DNA of 64,000 nucleotides from Neisseriaceae bacterium (lineage in GTDB: Bacteria; Pseudomonadota; Gammaproteobacteria; Burkholderiales; Chromobacteriaceae): assembly GCA_027489245.1 (NCBI GenBank), contig JAIYAC010000010.1, forward strand, positions 124,001-188,000, given 5' to 3'. Shown in pieces: positions 31,541 through 40,982 of the stretch (positions are counted from its first letter, which is position 1; each line of letters opens with the position of its first letter). The position numbers and the translations under genes were made by a program. The notes under the pieces were generated by a model. It did not search any database, was not told the origin of the DNA, and saw only the letters and a program-made list of their open reading frames with translations.

Positions 31541-32059
31541 ATAGCTCAGGAACGTGAACCACGGATCAACGGTGAAATTACCGGCCGTGAAATCCGCTTG
31601 GTAGGTGAAGAAGGCGAACAACTCGGTATCGTGACCGTGCGTGAAGCACTGGCGATGGCCGAAGAGCGCGAAGTTGATCTGGTCGAGATTTCCCCGACAG
31701 CCCAGCCGCCTGTGTGCAAACTGATGGACTACGGTAAGTTCAAATACCAGCAGTCCAAGAAGAAGCACGAAGCCAAGCTGAAGCAGAAACAGATCCAGGT
31801 TAAGGAAATCAAGTTCCGCCCTGGTACGGACGATGGCGACTACAACGTCAAGCTGCGTAGCCTGATCCGCTTCCTGACTGAAGGCGACAAGGCCAAGATC
31901 ACGCTGCGTTTCCGCGGTCGTGAAATGGCTCACCAGGATATCGGCCTGGCACTGCTCAAGCGTGTCGAGGCGGATCTGGCAGAAGTCGGGACTGTTGAAC
32001 AGTTCCCGAAACTGGAAGGTCGCCAGATGGTAATGATGATTGCCCCGAAAAAGAAATAA
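31541..32059 (+). CDS. infC: Translation initiation factor IF-3 (AUA start)
   Basis: The 172-residue IF-3 frame has no ATG, GTG or TTG near the expected N-terminus ([21 protein letters not shown]). AGGAG (31528-31532) is eight bases before an ATA codon at 31541; an in-frame ATT at 31535 is only two bases from it and so is unlikely. An AUA start is therefore inferred. Rare start codons are usual for infC (AUU in E. coli) because IF-3 rejects them and so represses its own synthesis. The protein shows both IF-3 domains, with the linker [19 protein letters not shown], and ends [11 protein letters not shown]. Confidence 0.92.
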   Translation: MAQEREPRINGEITGREIRLVGEEGEQLGIVTVREALAMAEEREVDLVEISPTAQPPVCKLMDYGKFKYQQSKKKHEAKLKQKQIQVKEIKFRPGTDDGDYNVKLRSLIRFLTEGDKAKITLRFRGREMAHQDIGLALLKRVEADLAEVGTVEQFPKLEGRQMVMMIAPKKK

Positions 32060-32078
32060 TCGGTTATAATCATCGACT

Positions 32079-32113
32079 TCAACACGGCAGGTTCGCCTGC
32101 CGTGTTGATTTTG
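32079..32113 (+). terminator. Terminator/attenuator between infC and rpmI
   Basis: A perfect 12-bp stem (TCAACACGGCAG with CTGCCGTGTTGA) with a six-base loop is followed by TTTTGT. It sits inside the operon, so it probably tunes expression of rpmI-rplT. A TATAAT at 32064-32069 just upstream lacks a well-spaced -35. Confidence 0.75.
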
Positions 32114-32211
32114 TAAGCCGGAAACGGCTTGCACCAAAAGCGTGACGCAGTGGTTTCAAGTGCCGGTGGCCACCCTGTGTCTAATCTAATGAAATTCAGC
32201 AGGAGATTTCC

Positions 32212-32409
32212 ATGCCGAAGATGAAAACCAAATCGAGCGCGAAAAAGCGTCTCAAAGTGCTGGGCAATGGTGGCGTTAAACGCTCCATGGCTTTCAAACG
32301 TCACATCCTGACCAAGAAAACCACCAAGAGCAAACGTCAACTGCGTGGTACCACCATGGTTCACGCTACCAACATGGCTTCTGTACGCGCCATGATGCCT
32401 TACGCTTAA
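32212..32409 (+). CDS. rpmI: 50S ribosomal protein L35
   Basis: A 65-residue highly basic protein, [20 protein letters not shown] onward, the L35 signature. AGGAG precedes the ATG. It is followed 13 bases later by rplT. Confidence 0.97.
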   Translation: MPKMKTKSSAKKRLKVLGNGGVKRSMAFKRHILTKKTTKSKRQLRGTTMVHATNMASVRAMMPYA

Positions 32410-32422
32410 GGAGACCTGAAGA

Positions 32423-32779
32423 ATGCCACGCGTAAAACGCGGTGTAACCGCACGTGCTCGTCACAAGAAAATCCTCGCCCTGGCGAAAGGCTATCGCGGC
32501 CGTCGCAAGAACGTCTATCGCATCGCCAAACAGGCGGTGATGAAAGCCGGTCAATATGCATACCGTGACCGTCGTCAGAAAAAGCGTCAGTTCCGTCAAC
32601 TGTGGATTGCCCGTATCAACGCAGCTGCTCGTGAAAACGGCCTGCCATACAGCAAATTCATGAACGGCCTGAAGAAAGCGCTGATCGAAATCGACCGTAA
32701 GGTTCTGGCCGATCTGGCCGTGTTCGATAAGCCGGCATTTGCGCTGATCGTTGAAAAAGCGAAAGCCGCCCTCGCTTAA
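32423..32779 (+). CDS. rplT: 50S ribosomal protein L20
   Basis: A 118-residue basic protein, [20 protein letters not shown] onward, with the conserved [23 protein letters not shown] and [16 protein letters not shown]20 is an early 23S rRNA assembly protein and autoregulates its operon in many bacteria. AAGGAG is present upstream. A strong terminator follows at 32792. Confidence 0.97.
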   Translation: MPRVKRGVTARARHKKILALAKGYRGRRKNVYRIAKQAVMKAGQYAYRDRRQKKRQFRQLWIARINAAARENGLPYSKFMNGLKKALIEIDRKVLADLAVFDKPAFALIVEKAKAALA

Positions 32780-32791
32780 TCGCAGGACACT

Positions 32792-32822
32792 AAAAAGGGA
32801 GGCTGATGCCTCCCTTTTTTTT
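32792..32822 (+). terminator. Terminator between rplT and pheS
   Basis: AAAAAGGGAGGC and GCCTCCCTTTTT form a 12-bp stem with a four-base loop followed by a run of eight T. pheS may thus have its own promoter or depend on read-through. Confidence 0.88.
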
Positions 32823-32839
32823 CGGTTTACTCCCCATGA

Positions 32840-33886
<1,047 letters not shown>

Positions 33887-33904
33887 TCGCGACGGAGAGA
33901 CCTC

Positions 33905-36265
33905 ATGCAATTTTCCGAACAATGGCTGCGCAGCCGCGTCAACCCGTCGCTGAGCACCGATGAGCTGTCCTACCTGCTGACCATGGCAGGCCTGGAAGTA
34001 GAAGACGTTACCGCTGCCGCCCCGGCCTTTACCGGCGTGGTGGTGGGTGAAGTCAAAGAATGTGAAAAGCACGAAAACGCCGACCGCCTGCGCGTGACCA
34101 AGGTCGACGTGGGCACCGGCGAGCTGGTGCAGATCGTGTGCGGCGCGCCGAACGTGGCCGTCGGCGTGAAAGTGCCGTGCGCCTTGCCAGGCGCCATCTT
34201 GCCGGGCGATTTCAAGATCAAGCCCACCAAGATGCGTGGCGTGGAGTCTGGCGGCATGCTGTGCTCCGGCAAAGAGTTGGGCGTACCGGACGAAGTAGAC
34301 GGCCTGATGCTGCTGCCGGCTGACGCGCCGGTAGGTCAGAACATTCGCGATTATCTGGGCCTGGACGATAGCCTGTTTACGCTGAAAATTACGCCGAACC
34401 GTGCCGATTGCCTGTCTATCCGCGGTATTGCGCGTGAAGTGGCCGCGCTGACCGGTAGCCCGCTGGCCGCTTGGGACATCGCCGCCGTTGCGCCGCAAAC
34501 CGACAGCAAACTGGCCGTCGCCATTGCCGACAACGCACCGTGTGGCCGTTACGTTGGCCGCGTGGTGAAAAACGTGAACGCCGCAGCGCCGACACCAGAC
34601 TGGATGAAGCGCCGTCTGGAGCGTTCCGGCCTGCGTTCCATTTCCGCCATCGTCGATATCACCAACTACATCCTGCTAGAGCAGGGCCAGCCGATGCACG
34701 CCTTCGATCTGGGCAAGATCAACGGTGGCATCACCGTGCGCATGGCCGCTGCCGGCGAAAAGCTGGTGTGCCTGAATGAAAAAGAAGTGGCGCTGACACC
34801 GGACCTGATGGTGATTGCCGACGACCAGCAGCCGCTGGCCATCGCCGGCATCATGGGCGGCCTGGACAGTGGCGTGACCACCGCCAGCCGCGACATCTTC
34901 CTGGAAAGCGCCTTCTTCCAGCCCGAAGCCATCGCCGGCAAGGCGCGTGCCTTGGGCTTTGGTTCCGACTCCAGCTACCGCTACGAGCGCGGTGTGGATT
35001 TTGCCCTGCAGACCGAAGCCATCGAGCGCGCGACCGCGCTGGTGCTGGAGATCTGCGGTGGCGAAGCCGGCCCGTTGACCGAAACCGTGGGCCAGCTGCC
35101 GCAGCGTAGCAGCGTAACGGTACGCACCGCCCGCGTTGCCCGTGTACTGGGCGTGGCGCTGGCGGCAGAGCAGATTGCCGCCATCTTCACCCGCCTGGGG
35201 CTGGCTTTCGAGCAGAACGATGCAGGTTTTGTGGTGTCCGCACCGAGCTTCCGTTTCGATATCGAGATCGAAGAAGACCTGATCGAAGAAATCGCCCGCG
35301 TGTACGGCTACGACAATATCCCGTCCGACGCACCGGTGGCCGCGCAAACCATGCTGCCGCAGCCGGAAGGCCTGCGCGTGCGCAGCGAAGTACGCCGCTT
35401 GCTGGCTGGCCGCGACTTCCAGGAAATCGTTAGCTACGCGTTTGTAGAAGAAAAATGGGAGCGCGACTTTGCCGGTAACGCCAACCCGGTACGCCTGATC
35501 AACCCGATCGCCAGCCAGATGAGCGTGATGCGCTCCAGCCTGATTGGCGGCCTGGTGGATACCCTGGCGGCCAACCTTAACCGCAAACACAGCCGTGTGC
35601 GCGTGTTCGAGATTGCCCGCGTGTTCCACAAGCAAGCCGACGGCAGTGTACAGCAGCCCGAAGTGGTGGCCGGTCTGGCACACGGCGGCCGTGTGGATGA
35701 GCAATGGGGTAGCAAGGCAGAGCGTGTCGATTTTTATGACATCAAGGCCGATGTAGAAGCCCTGCTGTACCCGCGTGTGGCGGAGTACCGCAAGGCCGCG
35801 CATCCGGCATTCCACCCTGGCCGTTGCGCCGAGGTGCTGCTGGGTGGCGCTGTGGTCGGCGTGCTGGGCGAGCTGCATCCGCAGTGGGTACAGGCTTATG
35901 GCCTGACCAATGCACCGGTGCTGTTCGAGCTGGCAGTCGAGGCGGTAGAGCAGGTTGGCCGCGTACAACTGGCCGCGGTCAGCAAGTTCCAGCCGGTACG
36001 CCGTGACCTGGCGCTGGTGGTGGCCGAGGACGTGAACGCCGCCACCATCCAGCTGGCCATGAAAGGCGCTGCCAGCGCTTTTGTGCGCGAGCTGGCGCTG
36101 TTTGACGTGTACCGCGGCAAGGGCGTGGACGAGGGCAAGAAGAGCCTGGCGTTCCGCATCGTGCTGCAAGCCGCCGATCGCACCTTGGTCGATGACGAAG
36201 TCGAGCAGGCCGTGGCCGCCATGTTGGCCGCTGCCGAGGCTGCCGGTGCCGTACTGCGCGCCTGA
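33905..36265 (+). CDS. pheT: Phenylalanine-tRNA ligase beta subunit
   Basis: A 786-residue subunit with an N-terminal tRNA-binding EMAP-like domain (about 40-150, VVVGEVKECEKHENADRLRV), a B3/B4 editing domain (about 210-390), the B5 domain, a catalytically inert synthetase core, and a C-terminal ferredoxin-fold anticodon-binding domain (about 690-786, SKFQPVRRDLALVV). It pairs with PheS. Several repeat-word copies fall within it (34553, 35567, 35954, 36223), an unusually high density. Confidence 0.98.
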   Translation: MQFSEQWLRSRVNPSLSTDELSYLLTMAGLEVEDVTAAAPAFTGVVVGEVKECEKHENADRLRVTKVDVGTGELVQIVCGAPNVAVGVKVPCALPGAILPGDFKIKPTKMRGVESGGMLCSGKELGVPDEVDGLMLLPADAPVGQNIRDYLGLDDSLFTLKITPNRADCLSIRGIAREVAALTGSPLAAWDIAAVAPQTDSKLAVAIADNAPCGRYVGRVVKNVNAAAPTPDWMKRRLERSGLRSISAIVDITNYILLEQGQPMHAFDLGKINGGITVRMAAAGEKLVCLNEKEVALTPDLMVIADDQQPLAIAGIMGGLDSGVTTASRDIFLESAFFQPEAIAGKARALGFGSDSSYRYERGVDFALQTEAIERATALVLEICGGEAGPLTETVGQLPQRSSVTVRTARVARVLGVALAAEQIAAIFTRLGLAFEQNDAGFVVSAPSFRFDIEIEEDLIEEIARVYGYDNIPSDAPVAAQTMLPQPEGLRVRSEVRRLLAGRDFQEIVSYAFVEEKWERDFAGNANPVRLINPIASQMSVMRSSLIGGLVDTLAANLNRKHSRVRVFEIARVFHKQADGSVQQPEVVAGLAHGGRVDEQWGSKAERVDFYDIKADVEALLYPRVAEYRKAAHPAFHPGRCAEVLLGGAVVGVLGELHPQWVQAYGLTNAPVLFELAVEAVEQVGRVQLAAVSKFQPVRRDLALVVAEDVNAATIQLAMKGAASAFVRELALFDVYRGKGVDEGKKSLAFRIVLQAADRTLVDDEVEQAVAAMLAAAEAAGAVLRA

Positions 36266-36278
36266 TTTATCTCTGTTG

Positions 36279-36305
36279 GCCACCCGCAGGGCGGGTGGCG
36301 TTTTA
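36279..36305 (+). terminator. Hairpin between pheT and ihfA
   Basis: GCCACCCGC (36279-36287) and GCGGGTGGC (36291-36299) form a 9-bp stem followed by GTTTTA. Probably a partial terminator inside the operon. Confidence 0.65.
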
Positions 36306-36330
36306 TCTGATGTTGTAGTGAGGAATTGTC

Positions 36331-36633
36331 ATGACTTTGACCAAAGCCGAGTTGGCCGATCTGCTGTTTGACAAGGTGGGCCTGAACAAGCGCGAAGCCA
36401 AGGACATGGTGGAGTCTTTTTTTGAAGAGATCCGCGCCACCCTGGAAACCGGTACCAGCGTGAAGCTGTCCGGTTTCGGTAATTTCCAGCTGCGCGACAA
36501 GCCGCAGCGCCCCGGCCGTAACCCCAAAACCGGGGAAGAGATTCCCATCACCGCCCGACGCGTGGTAACTTTCCATGCAAGTCAGAAACTCAAGGGAATG
36601 GTTGAACAACATCATGCCGACAAACAAGGCTGA
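36331..36633 (+). CDS. ihfA: Integration host factor alpha subunit
   Basis: A 100-residue DNA-bending protein starting [31 protein letters not shown] and carrying the HU/IHF beta-arm [22 protein letters not shown]. It acts with IhfB in nucleoid structure and promoter architecture. It is downstream of pheT as in most proteobacteria, and its end overlaps the next regulator gene by 20 bases. Confidence 0.97.
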   Translation: MTLTKAELADLLFDKVGLNKREAKDMVESFFEEIRATLETGTSVKLSGFGNFQLRDKPQRPGRNPKTGEEIPITARRVVTFHASQKLKGMVEQHHADKQG

Positions 36634-36967
36634 GCTGCCGGCGATTCCGGCCAAACGCTATTTCACCATCGGTGAGGTCAGCGAGCTGACAGGTGTAAAA
36701 CAGCACGTGTTGCGTTACTGGGAGCAGGAGTTTTCCGAGCTGCGTAATGTAAAGCGCCGTGGCAACCGCCGCTATTACCAGCACGGTGAAGTACTGCTGG
36801 TGCGCAAAATACGCGACCTGCTGTACGACGATGGTTTTACCCTGCAGGGTGCCCGCCAGCGCTTGCAAGGTGGTAGTGCCGAGCAGGCACCGCTGACTGC
36901 CCAGCAAGTGCGAACCGAGCTGCAGTCGATTGTCGATTGGCTGGATATTTCGCTTGGCAAAGAGTGA
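36614..36967 (+). CDS. MerR-family transcriptional regulator downstream of ihfA
   Basis: A 117-residue protein with an N-terminal MerR winged helix ([26 protein letters not shown], recognition and wing [20 protein letters not shown]) and a short C-terminal helix. This ihfA-linked MerR family has been conserved in proteobacteria without a clear effector; no metal-binding cysteines are present. The start [10 protein letters not shown] overlaps the end of ihfA, so it is coupled to it. The tRNA-Pro promoter lies within its last codons. Confidence 0.88.
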   Translation: MPTNKAELPAIPAKRYFTIGEVSELTGVKQHVLRYWEQEFSELRNVKRRGNRRYYQHGEVLLVRKIRDLLYDDGFTLQGARQRLQGGSAEQAPLTAQQVRTELQSIVDWLDISLGKE

Positions 36968-36982
36968 AAATGACTCTATAAT
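36954..36982 (+). promoter_or_regulatory. Promoter of tRNA-Pro (GGG)
   Basis: TTGGCA (36954-36959), 17-base spacer, TATAAT (36977-36982). It is a near-consensus sigma-70 promoter overlapping the end of the merR-type gene, 15 bases before the tRNA. Confidence 0.85.
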
Positions 36983-36997
36983 TTTTACCTCTTTAGT

Positions 36998-37074
36998 CGG
37001 GGCGTAGCGCAGCCTGGTAGCGCACCTGCATGGGGTGCAGGGGGTCGGAAGTTCGAATCTTCTCGCCCCGACCA
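36998..37074 (+). tRNA. tRNA-Pro (anticodon GGG)
   Basis: A 77-base cloverleaf. The acceptor CGGGGCG pairs with CGCCCCG, the anticodon stem CCTGC/GCAGG encloses ATGGGGT, the T loop is TTCGAAT, and ACCA is encoded. Confidence 0.95.
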
Positions 37075-37089
37075 AAGAACCAATTCAGC

Positions 37090-37126
37090 AAAAAAGCCAT
37101 CCGCAGCGCGGGTGGCTTTTTTGTTT
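37090..37126. terminator. Bidirectional terminator after tRNA-Pro
   Basis: AAAAAAGCCATCCGC pairs with GCGGGTGGCTTTTTT (15 bp, one G-U). It serves the tRNA on the plus strand and the convergent LysR gene on the minus strand. Confidence 0.88.
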
Positions 37127-37127
37127 T

Positions 37128-38030
37128 CTAGCTCGCTGTCAGGCCTTGCTGGTAGGCCGCGATTTCGGCATGCAGCCAGTGGCGGAAGTCGGCCTGCTTC
37201 TGGCTAAGCTGCGGGTGCTGTGGCCAGACCAGCCAGAGTGCCGACGGGTGCGGCACACAGAGCGGGCTAAGCTGGCACAGCCGCCCATCGGCCAGGTGGC
37301 GTGCCACCAGGCTGCGGCGCATCAGCGCGAGGCCTTCCCCTTGTAATACAGCGGCCAACAGCAGGTTGCTGTCATTGATCCACAGCGCACCCGGCGCGGG
37401 CTCGGCCACGTGCGCCTGCTGGCACCAGCCATGCCAAGATTCCACGGTATGCACGATGGGGCTGGCGACGATTTCTTCGGCGCTGGCGGGGAGCTGGCCG
37501 TGGCGGAAATGCGGTGCAGCCACCACCACGAGCTGATCCTGTAGCAGCTGTTCTTGTTGTAAGCCCTGCCAGCCACCGCGCCCCATGCGTATGCCCATGT
37601 CGATCTGGCCGTAGGCCAGCGGCTGGATATCGAGGCTGGCGTGCAGGGTGAGGCTGTATTGCGGGTAGCGTTGCCGAAAGCCGGGCAGGCGCGGCAGTAG
37701 CCATTGCTGCGCGAAAGAGGGGAGTACCGCCAGTACCAGTTCTTGTTGTGGTGTTTGCTGCTGTAGCTGGCGGGTGGCATCGGCCAGCTCGGCTAGCGTA
37801 ACCCGTACCTTCAGGGCATAGGTACGCCCGGCCTCGCTGAGCTGTAGCTTGCGGCCAACCTTGCTGAACAGCGGCGTGGCCAGCTGGCTTTCCAGCATTT
37901 TCAGCTGCTGGCTGACGGCAGAGTGCGTAATGCATAGCTCGGTGGCGGCACGGCTGACACTGCCCAGGCGTGCCACGGCCTCGAAGCTGCGCAGTGCGGA
38001 AAGCGGTGGGAGGGTATTCATGTAAGCCAT
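37128..38030 (-). CDS. LysR-family transcriptional regulator (GcvA-like)
   Basis: A 300-residue regulator with an N-terminal helix-turn-helix ([38 protein letters not shown], in the GcvA/AmpR style [12 protein letters not shown]) and a C-terminal periplasmic-binding-like effector domain (about 95-295). MNTLPPL at 38021 is an alternative start. It is divergent from the yfcF glutathione transferase gene and may control it; the 111-base gap would hold the operator. The effector is unknown. Confidence 0.9.
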   Translation of the reverse strand: MAYMNTLPPLSALRSFEAVARLGSVSRAATELCITHSAVSQQLKMLESQLATPLFSKVGRKLQLSEAGRTYALKVRVTLAELADATRQLQQQTPQQELVLAVLPSFAQQWLLPRLPGFRQRYPQYSLTLHASLDIQPLAYGQIDMGIRMGRGGWQGLQQEQLLQDQLVVVAAPHFRHGQLPASAEEIVASPIVHTVESWHGWCQQAHVAEPAPGALWINDSNLLLAAVLQGEGLALMRRSLVARHLADGRLCQLSPLCVPHPSALWLVWPQHPQLSQKQADFRHWLHAEIAAYQQGLTAS

Positions 38031-38084
38031 ACTAACGGAATTGGCCAGAAATGATCGATTTTCACCGCTACTGGCGTCATTTAG

Positions 38085-38770
<686 letters not shown>

Positions 38771-38771
<1 letters not shown>

Positions 38772-39381
38772 TGGCATGGGGGGGCGCGGGCCGCACTGGG
38801 TGGGGTCTTGCTGCTGGGGGCGATGAGCCCTGGTCCCAGTTTCTGGCTGGTGGTACAGCTGGCGCTGGGGCAGTCACGCAGGGTGGCGGTGGGGGCGGCC
38901 TTGGGTATGGGCATGGGGGCCGTCGGCTTTGCCATGTTGGCCGCATCGGGCTGGCAAAGCCTGATCGCGCCGGGGTGGCTGCAAGCTGTGCGTTTGGCAG
39001 GCAGCGCATTTTGTGCTGGCTGGGCTACCGCATGTGGCGGGGGGCTGGCGTAGCAGGGCCTGCTAGTGCTCGCACTGCGGGCGTGTTGACCTTGTAGCAG
39101 GCGTACTGGTGGGGTGCCTGGCGCAGCTATCCAACCCCAAGATGCTGCTGGTGTACGCTGCCGTCTTTGCCGCGCTCTTGCCCGCGGCGCTGCCGCTGTC
39201 TGCGTATTGGCCGGTCGTGCTGGTGGTTTGGCTGGTGGAAGCTGGCTGGTATGCCCTGGCCGCGTGCGCGTTTTCTTCTGCCCGCGTGCGGCATCGGTAT
39301 CTGCGCCAGCAGGCTATCATCGACCGCTTGGCCGCGTTGACCCTGCTGTGCCTGGGGTTGTGGCTGGCGTTTACCGCCTAA
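38771..39381 (+). pseudogene. LysE/RhtB-family exporter, disrupted by frameshifts
   Basis: Pieces of one LysE-type amino acid exporter lie in order in three frames. They are LLLGAMSPGPSFWLVVQLAL with GAALGMGMGAVGFAML (38802-39010), then CWLGYRMWRGAG (about 39012-39050), then VLVGCLAQLSNPKMLLVYAA with the last membrane segments (about 39088-39381). Joining them needs at least two frame changes, and a third near the G7 run at 38778-38784 to reach the ATG at 38771. A TAG also interrupts the middle frame. Several independent lesions argue for true decay over one sequencing error, although one is in a homopolymer. Natural function would be export of amino acids such as homoserine or threonine. Confidence 0.8.
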
Positions 39382-39458
39382 GCGGCGTGCGTGTTCTGGC
39401 TGGTGCGCCCTGGCTGCTTTCTGCTATGTTGCCGACGGCAGCTTTTTTGCGTTCAGCT

Positions 39459-39704
39459 TCAGGCGCCGTCCAGATAGTCGTAGCCTGGCCAGTCCAGTTG
39501 GTAGGCGGTGCGGTTTTTGGCCACCAGAATGCGTTTGAGCATGCCGGTATTTTGCAGGTATTGCAGCTGCTCGCGGATGTGTGCAATGCGCCCGGGGGAG
39601 GCTTGCCCCAGTGTGCTGACGATGCGGTTTTCTTCTAGGCTGCCGGGTGCCCGGCTGCGCAGCATGCTGAGGATGCTGTAGATCAGTGACTCATCTCGTT
39701 GCAT
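39459..39704 (-). CDS. Small predicted winged-helix protein, unknown function
   Basis: An 81-residue protein, MQRDESLIYSILSMLRSRAPG onward, with alternating helices and a short hydrophobic C-terminus ending LDWPGYDYLDGA. The pattern (helix, SLEENRIVSTL, helix AHIREQLQYLQNTGMLKRI, beta wing AKNRTAYQLDWPGYDYL) looks like a winged helix of the kind seen in phage-like or small regulatory proteins; no family was recognised. The upstream 80 bases are unusually A+T-rich and shared with the divergent DUF1289 gene. No clear ribosome-binding site is seen. Confidence 0.6.
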   Translation of the reverse strand: MQRDESLIYSILSMLRSRAPGSLEENRIVSTLGQASPGRIAHIREQLQYLQNTGMLKRILVAKNRTAYQLDWPGYDYLDGA

Positions 39705-39785
39705 GGGTGGGTATGTGTATTATTAGTTACATTTATTTATCAATCATATGGCGTTATTCGTCAAGAAACATGAATTTATTATTAC

Positions 39786-40187
39786 ATGTCATCGTTAAAC
39801 CAGCAGCCTGATACGCCTTGCGTTGGCATTTGTTCTACCGCCATCGGCGACGATGTCTGCCGTGGCTGTGCACGTACCTTTGGCGAGATCAGTTTTTGGG
39901 GCGAGCTGAGCCAGGCGGAGAAAGACCACTGTTGGGCTTGCCTGTCGGTGCGTAAGGTATGGTTGGCCGTGGTGCGCCCGCTGCACGGCCACCTGGAGAT
40001 TGTGCCGCAGGCAGGTAGCGAGTCCGCCAGGTTTACCCTGCGCGATGGCGGCGTGCTGCTACTGGGCCAGCCTTATCTGGATGGCGGGCGGCGCTTGCTG
40101 CCGTTGCGCTATGGCGAGTGTGAGCTGGCGCTGGAGGTGTCACTGGAGAGTTGGCCGCAGCAGCTATTAACTTGGCTGGCGCGGTAA
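39786..40187 (+). CDS. DUF1289-domain protein
   Basis: A 133-residue protein. The N-terminal half carries the DUF1289 cysteine pattern CVGICSTAIGDDVCRGCARTFGEISFW (C12, C16, C25, C28 in approximate count), which probably binds a metal or Fe-S cluster, followed by a tryptophan-rich helix. The C-terminal half (about 60-133) is a beta-rich extension of unknown role. Many DUF1289 proteins are only about 60 residues, so this one is long. The start lies in an A+T-rich stretch and was not confirmed by a ribosome-binding site. Confidence 0.75.
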   Translation: MSSLNQQPDTPCVGICSTAIGDDVCRGCARTFGEISFWGELSQAEKDHCWACLSVRKVWLAVVRPLHGHLEIVPQAGSESARFTLRDGGVLLLGQPYLDGGRRLLPLRYGECELALEVSLESWPQQLLTWLAR

Positions 40188-40267
40188 CAAGCCTTATGTG
40201 ACAGATTTGTATTGAGGCATTGGTTTATCGAATGCTATGTTCATGGTAATCAATCATGGAGCACAGC

Positions 40268-40864
40268 ATGGCACAAGACAGCAGCAAGGCCGATTTCTGG
40301 GAAACGCGTTATCAGAATGATGTTACCCCGTGGGACAGCGCCGGCCTGCCTGCAGGCTTTGTCGAGCACGCCGGTGCCTTGCTGGCTAGGGGCCATGTAC
40401 ACCGGGTGTTGATTCCCGGCTGTGGCAGTGCCTACGAGCTGCAGCAGCTGGTCGTGCAGGGCTGTGATGCGCTGGCATTTGATTTTAGCCCTGCTGCCGT
40501 CGCACGTGCCCGCACGGCGTGTCCAGATCTAACATCCCGCATTATCGAAGCCGATTTCTTCGGCGAGGCTATCGCCGGCGCCTGGGACTGGGTGTACGAG
40601 CGGGCATTTCTCTGCGCCTTGCCACCGGCACTGGCCGACCGCTACGCACAGCGCATGGCTGCGCTGATCCCTGCTGGTGGTGTGCTGGCGGGCTACTTCT
40701 TCTTGCGCGATCAAGCCAAAGGCCCGCCTTTTGGCACCTCTTTGTCCAATTTGCAGCAGTCGCTGGGGCCTTACTTTGTGCTGAAAAAGCAGGTGCCGAT
40801 CTCGGGTTCCTTGGCAGTATTTCACCCGGATGAGCATTGGCTGGAATGGGTGAGGTTGCCATAG
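40268..40864 (+). CDS. TPMT-family SAM-dependent methyltransferase
   Basis: A 198-residue class I methyltransferase of the thiopurine methyltransferase family. It starts ADFWETRYQNDVTPWDSAGLP, has the SAM-binding motif VLIPGCGSAYELQQL, motif II-like ADFF, and WVYERAFLCALPPALADRYAQRM, all family marks. Members methylate thiols, tellurite, selenite or halides; the substrate is open here. Start MAQDSS at 40268 is chosen because GGAG lies seven bases upstream; 40256 is an alternative. Confidence 0.85.
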   Translation: MAQDSSKADFWETRYQNDVTPWDSAGLPAGFVEHAGALLARGHVHRVLIPGCGSAYELQQLVVQGCDALAFDFSPAAVARARTACPDLTSRIIEADFFGEAIAGAWDWVYERAFLCALPPALADRYAQRMAALIPAGGVLAGYFFLRDQAKGPPFGTSLSNLQQSLGPYFVLKKQVPISGSLAVFHPDEHWLEWVRLP

Positions 40865-40982
40865 TCTTGACTACTATCAACAGCTCTTGAATAGTCAGTA
40901 CAATAATTTATAGATAGTATGTATAGATTAGTGGTGTCGCAAGCTATAAAGCCTGAATAAAAACGCAAGAGGAGAGCATGTG

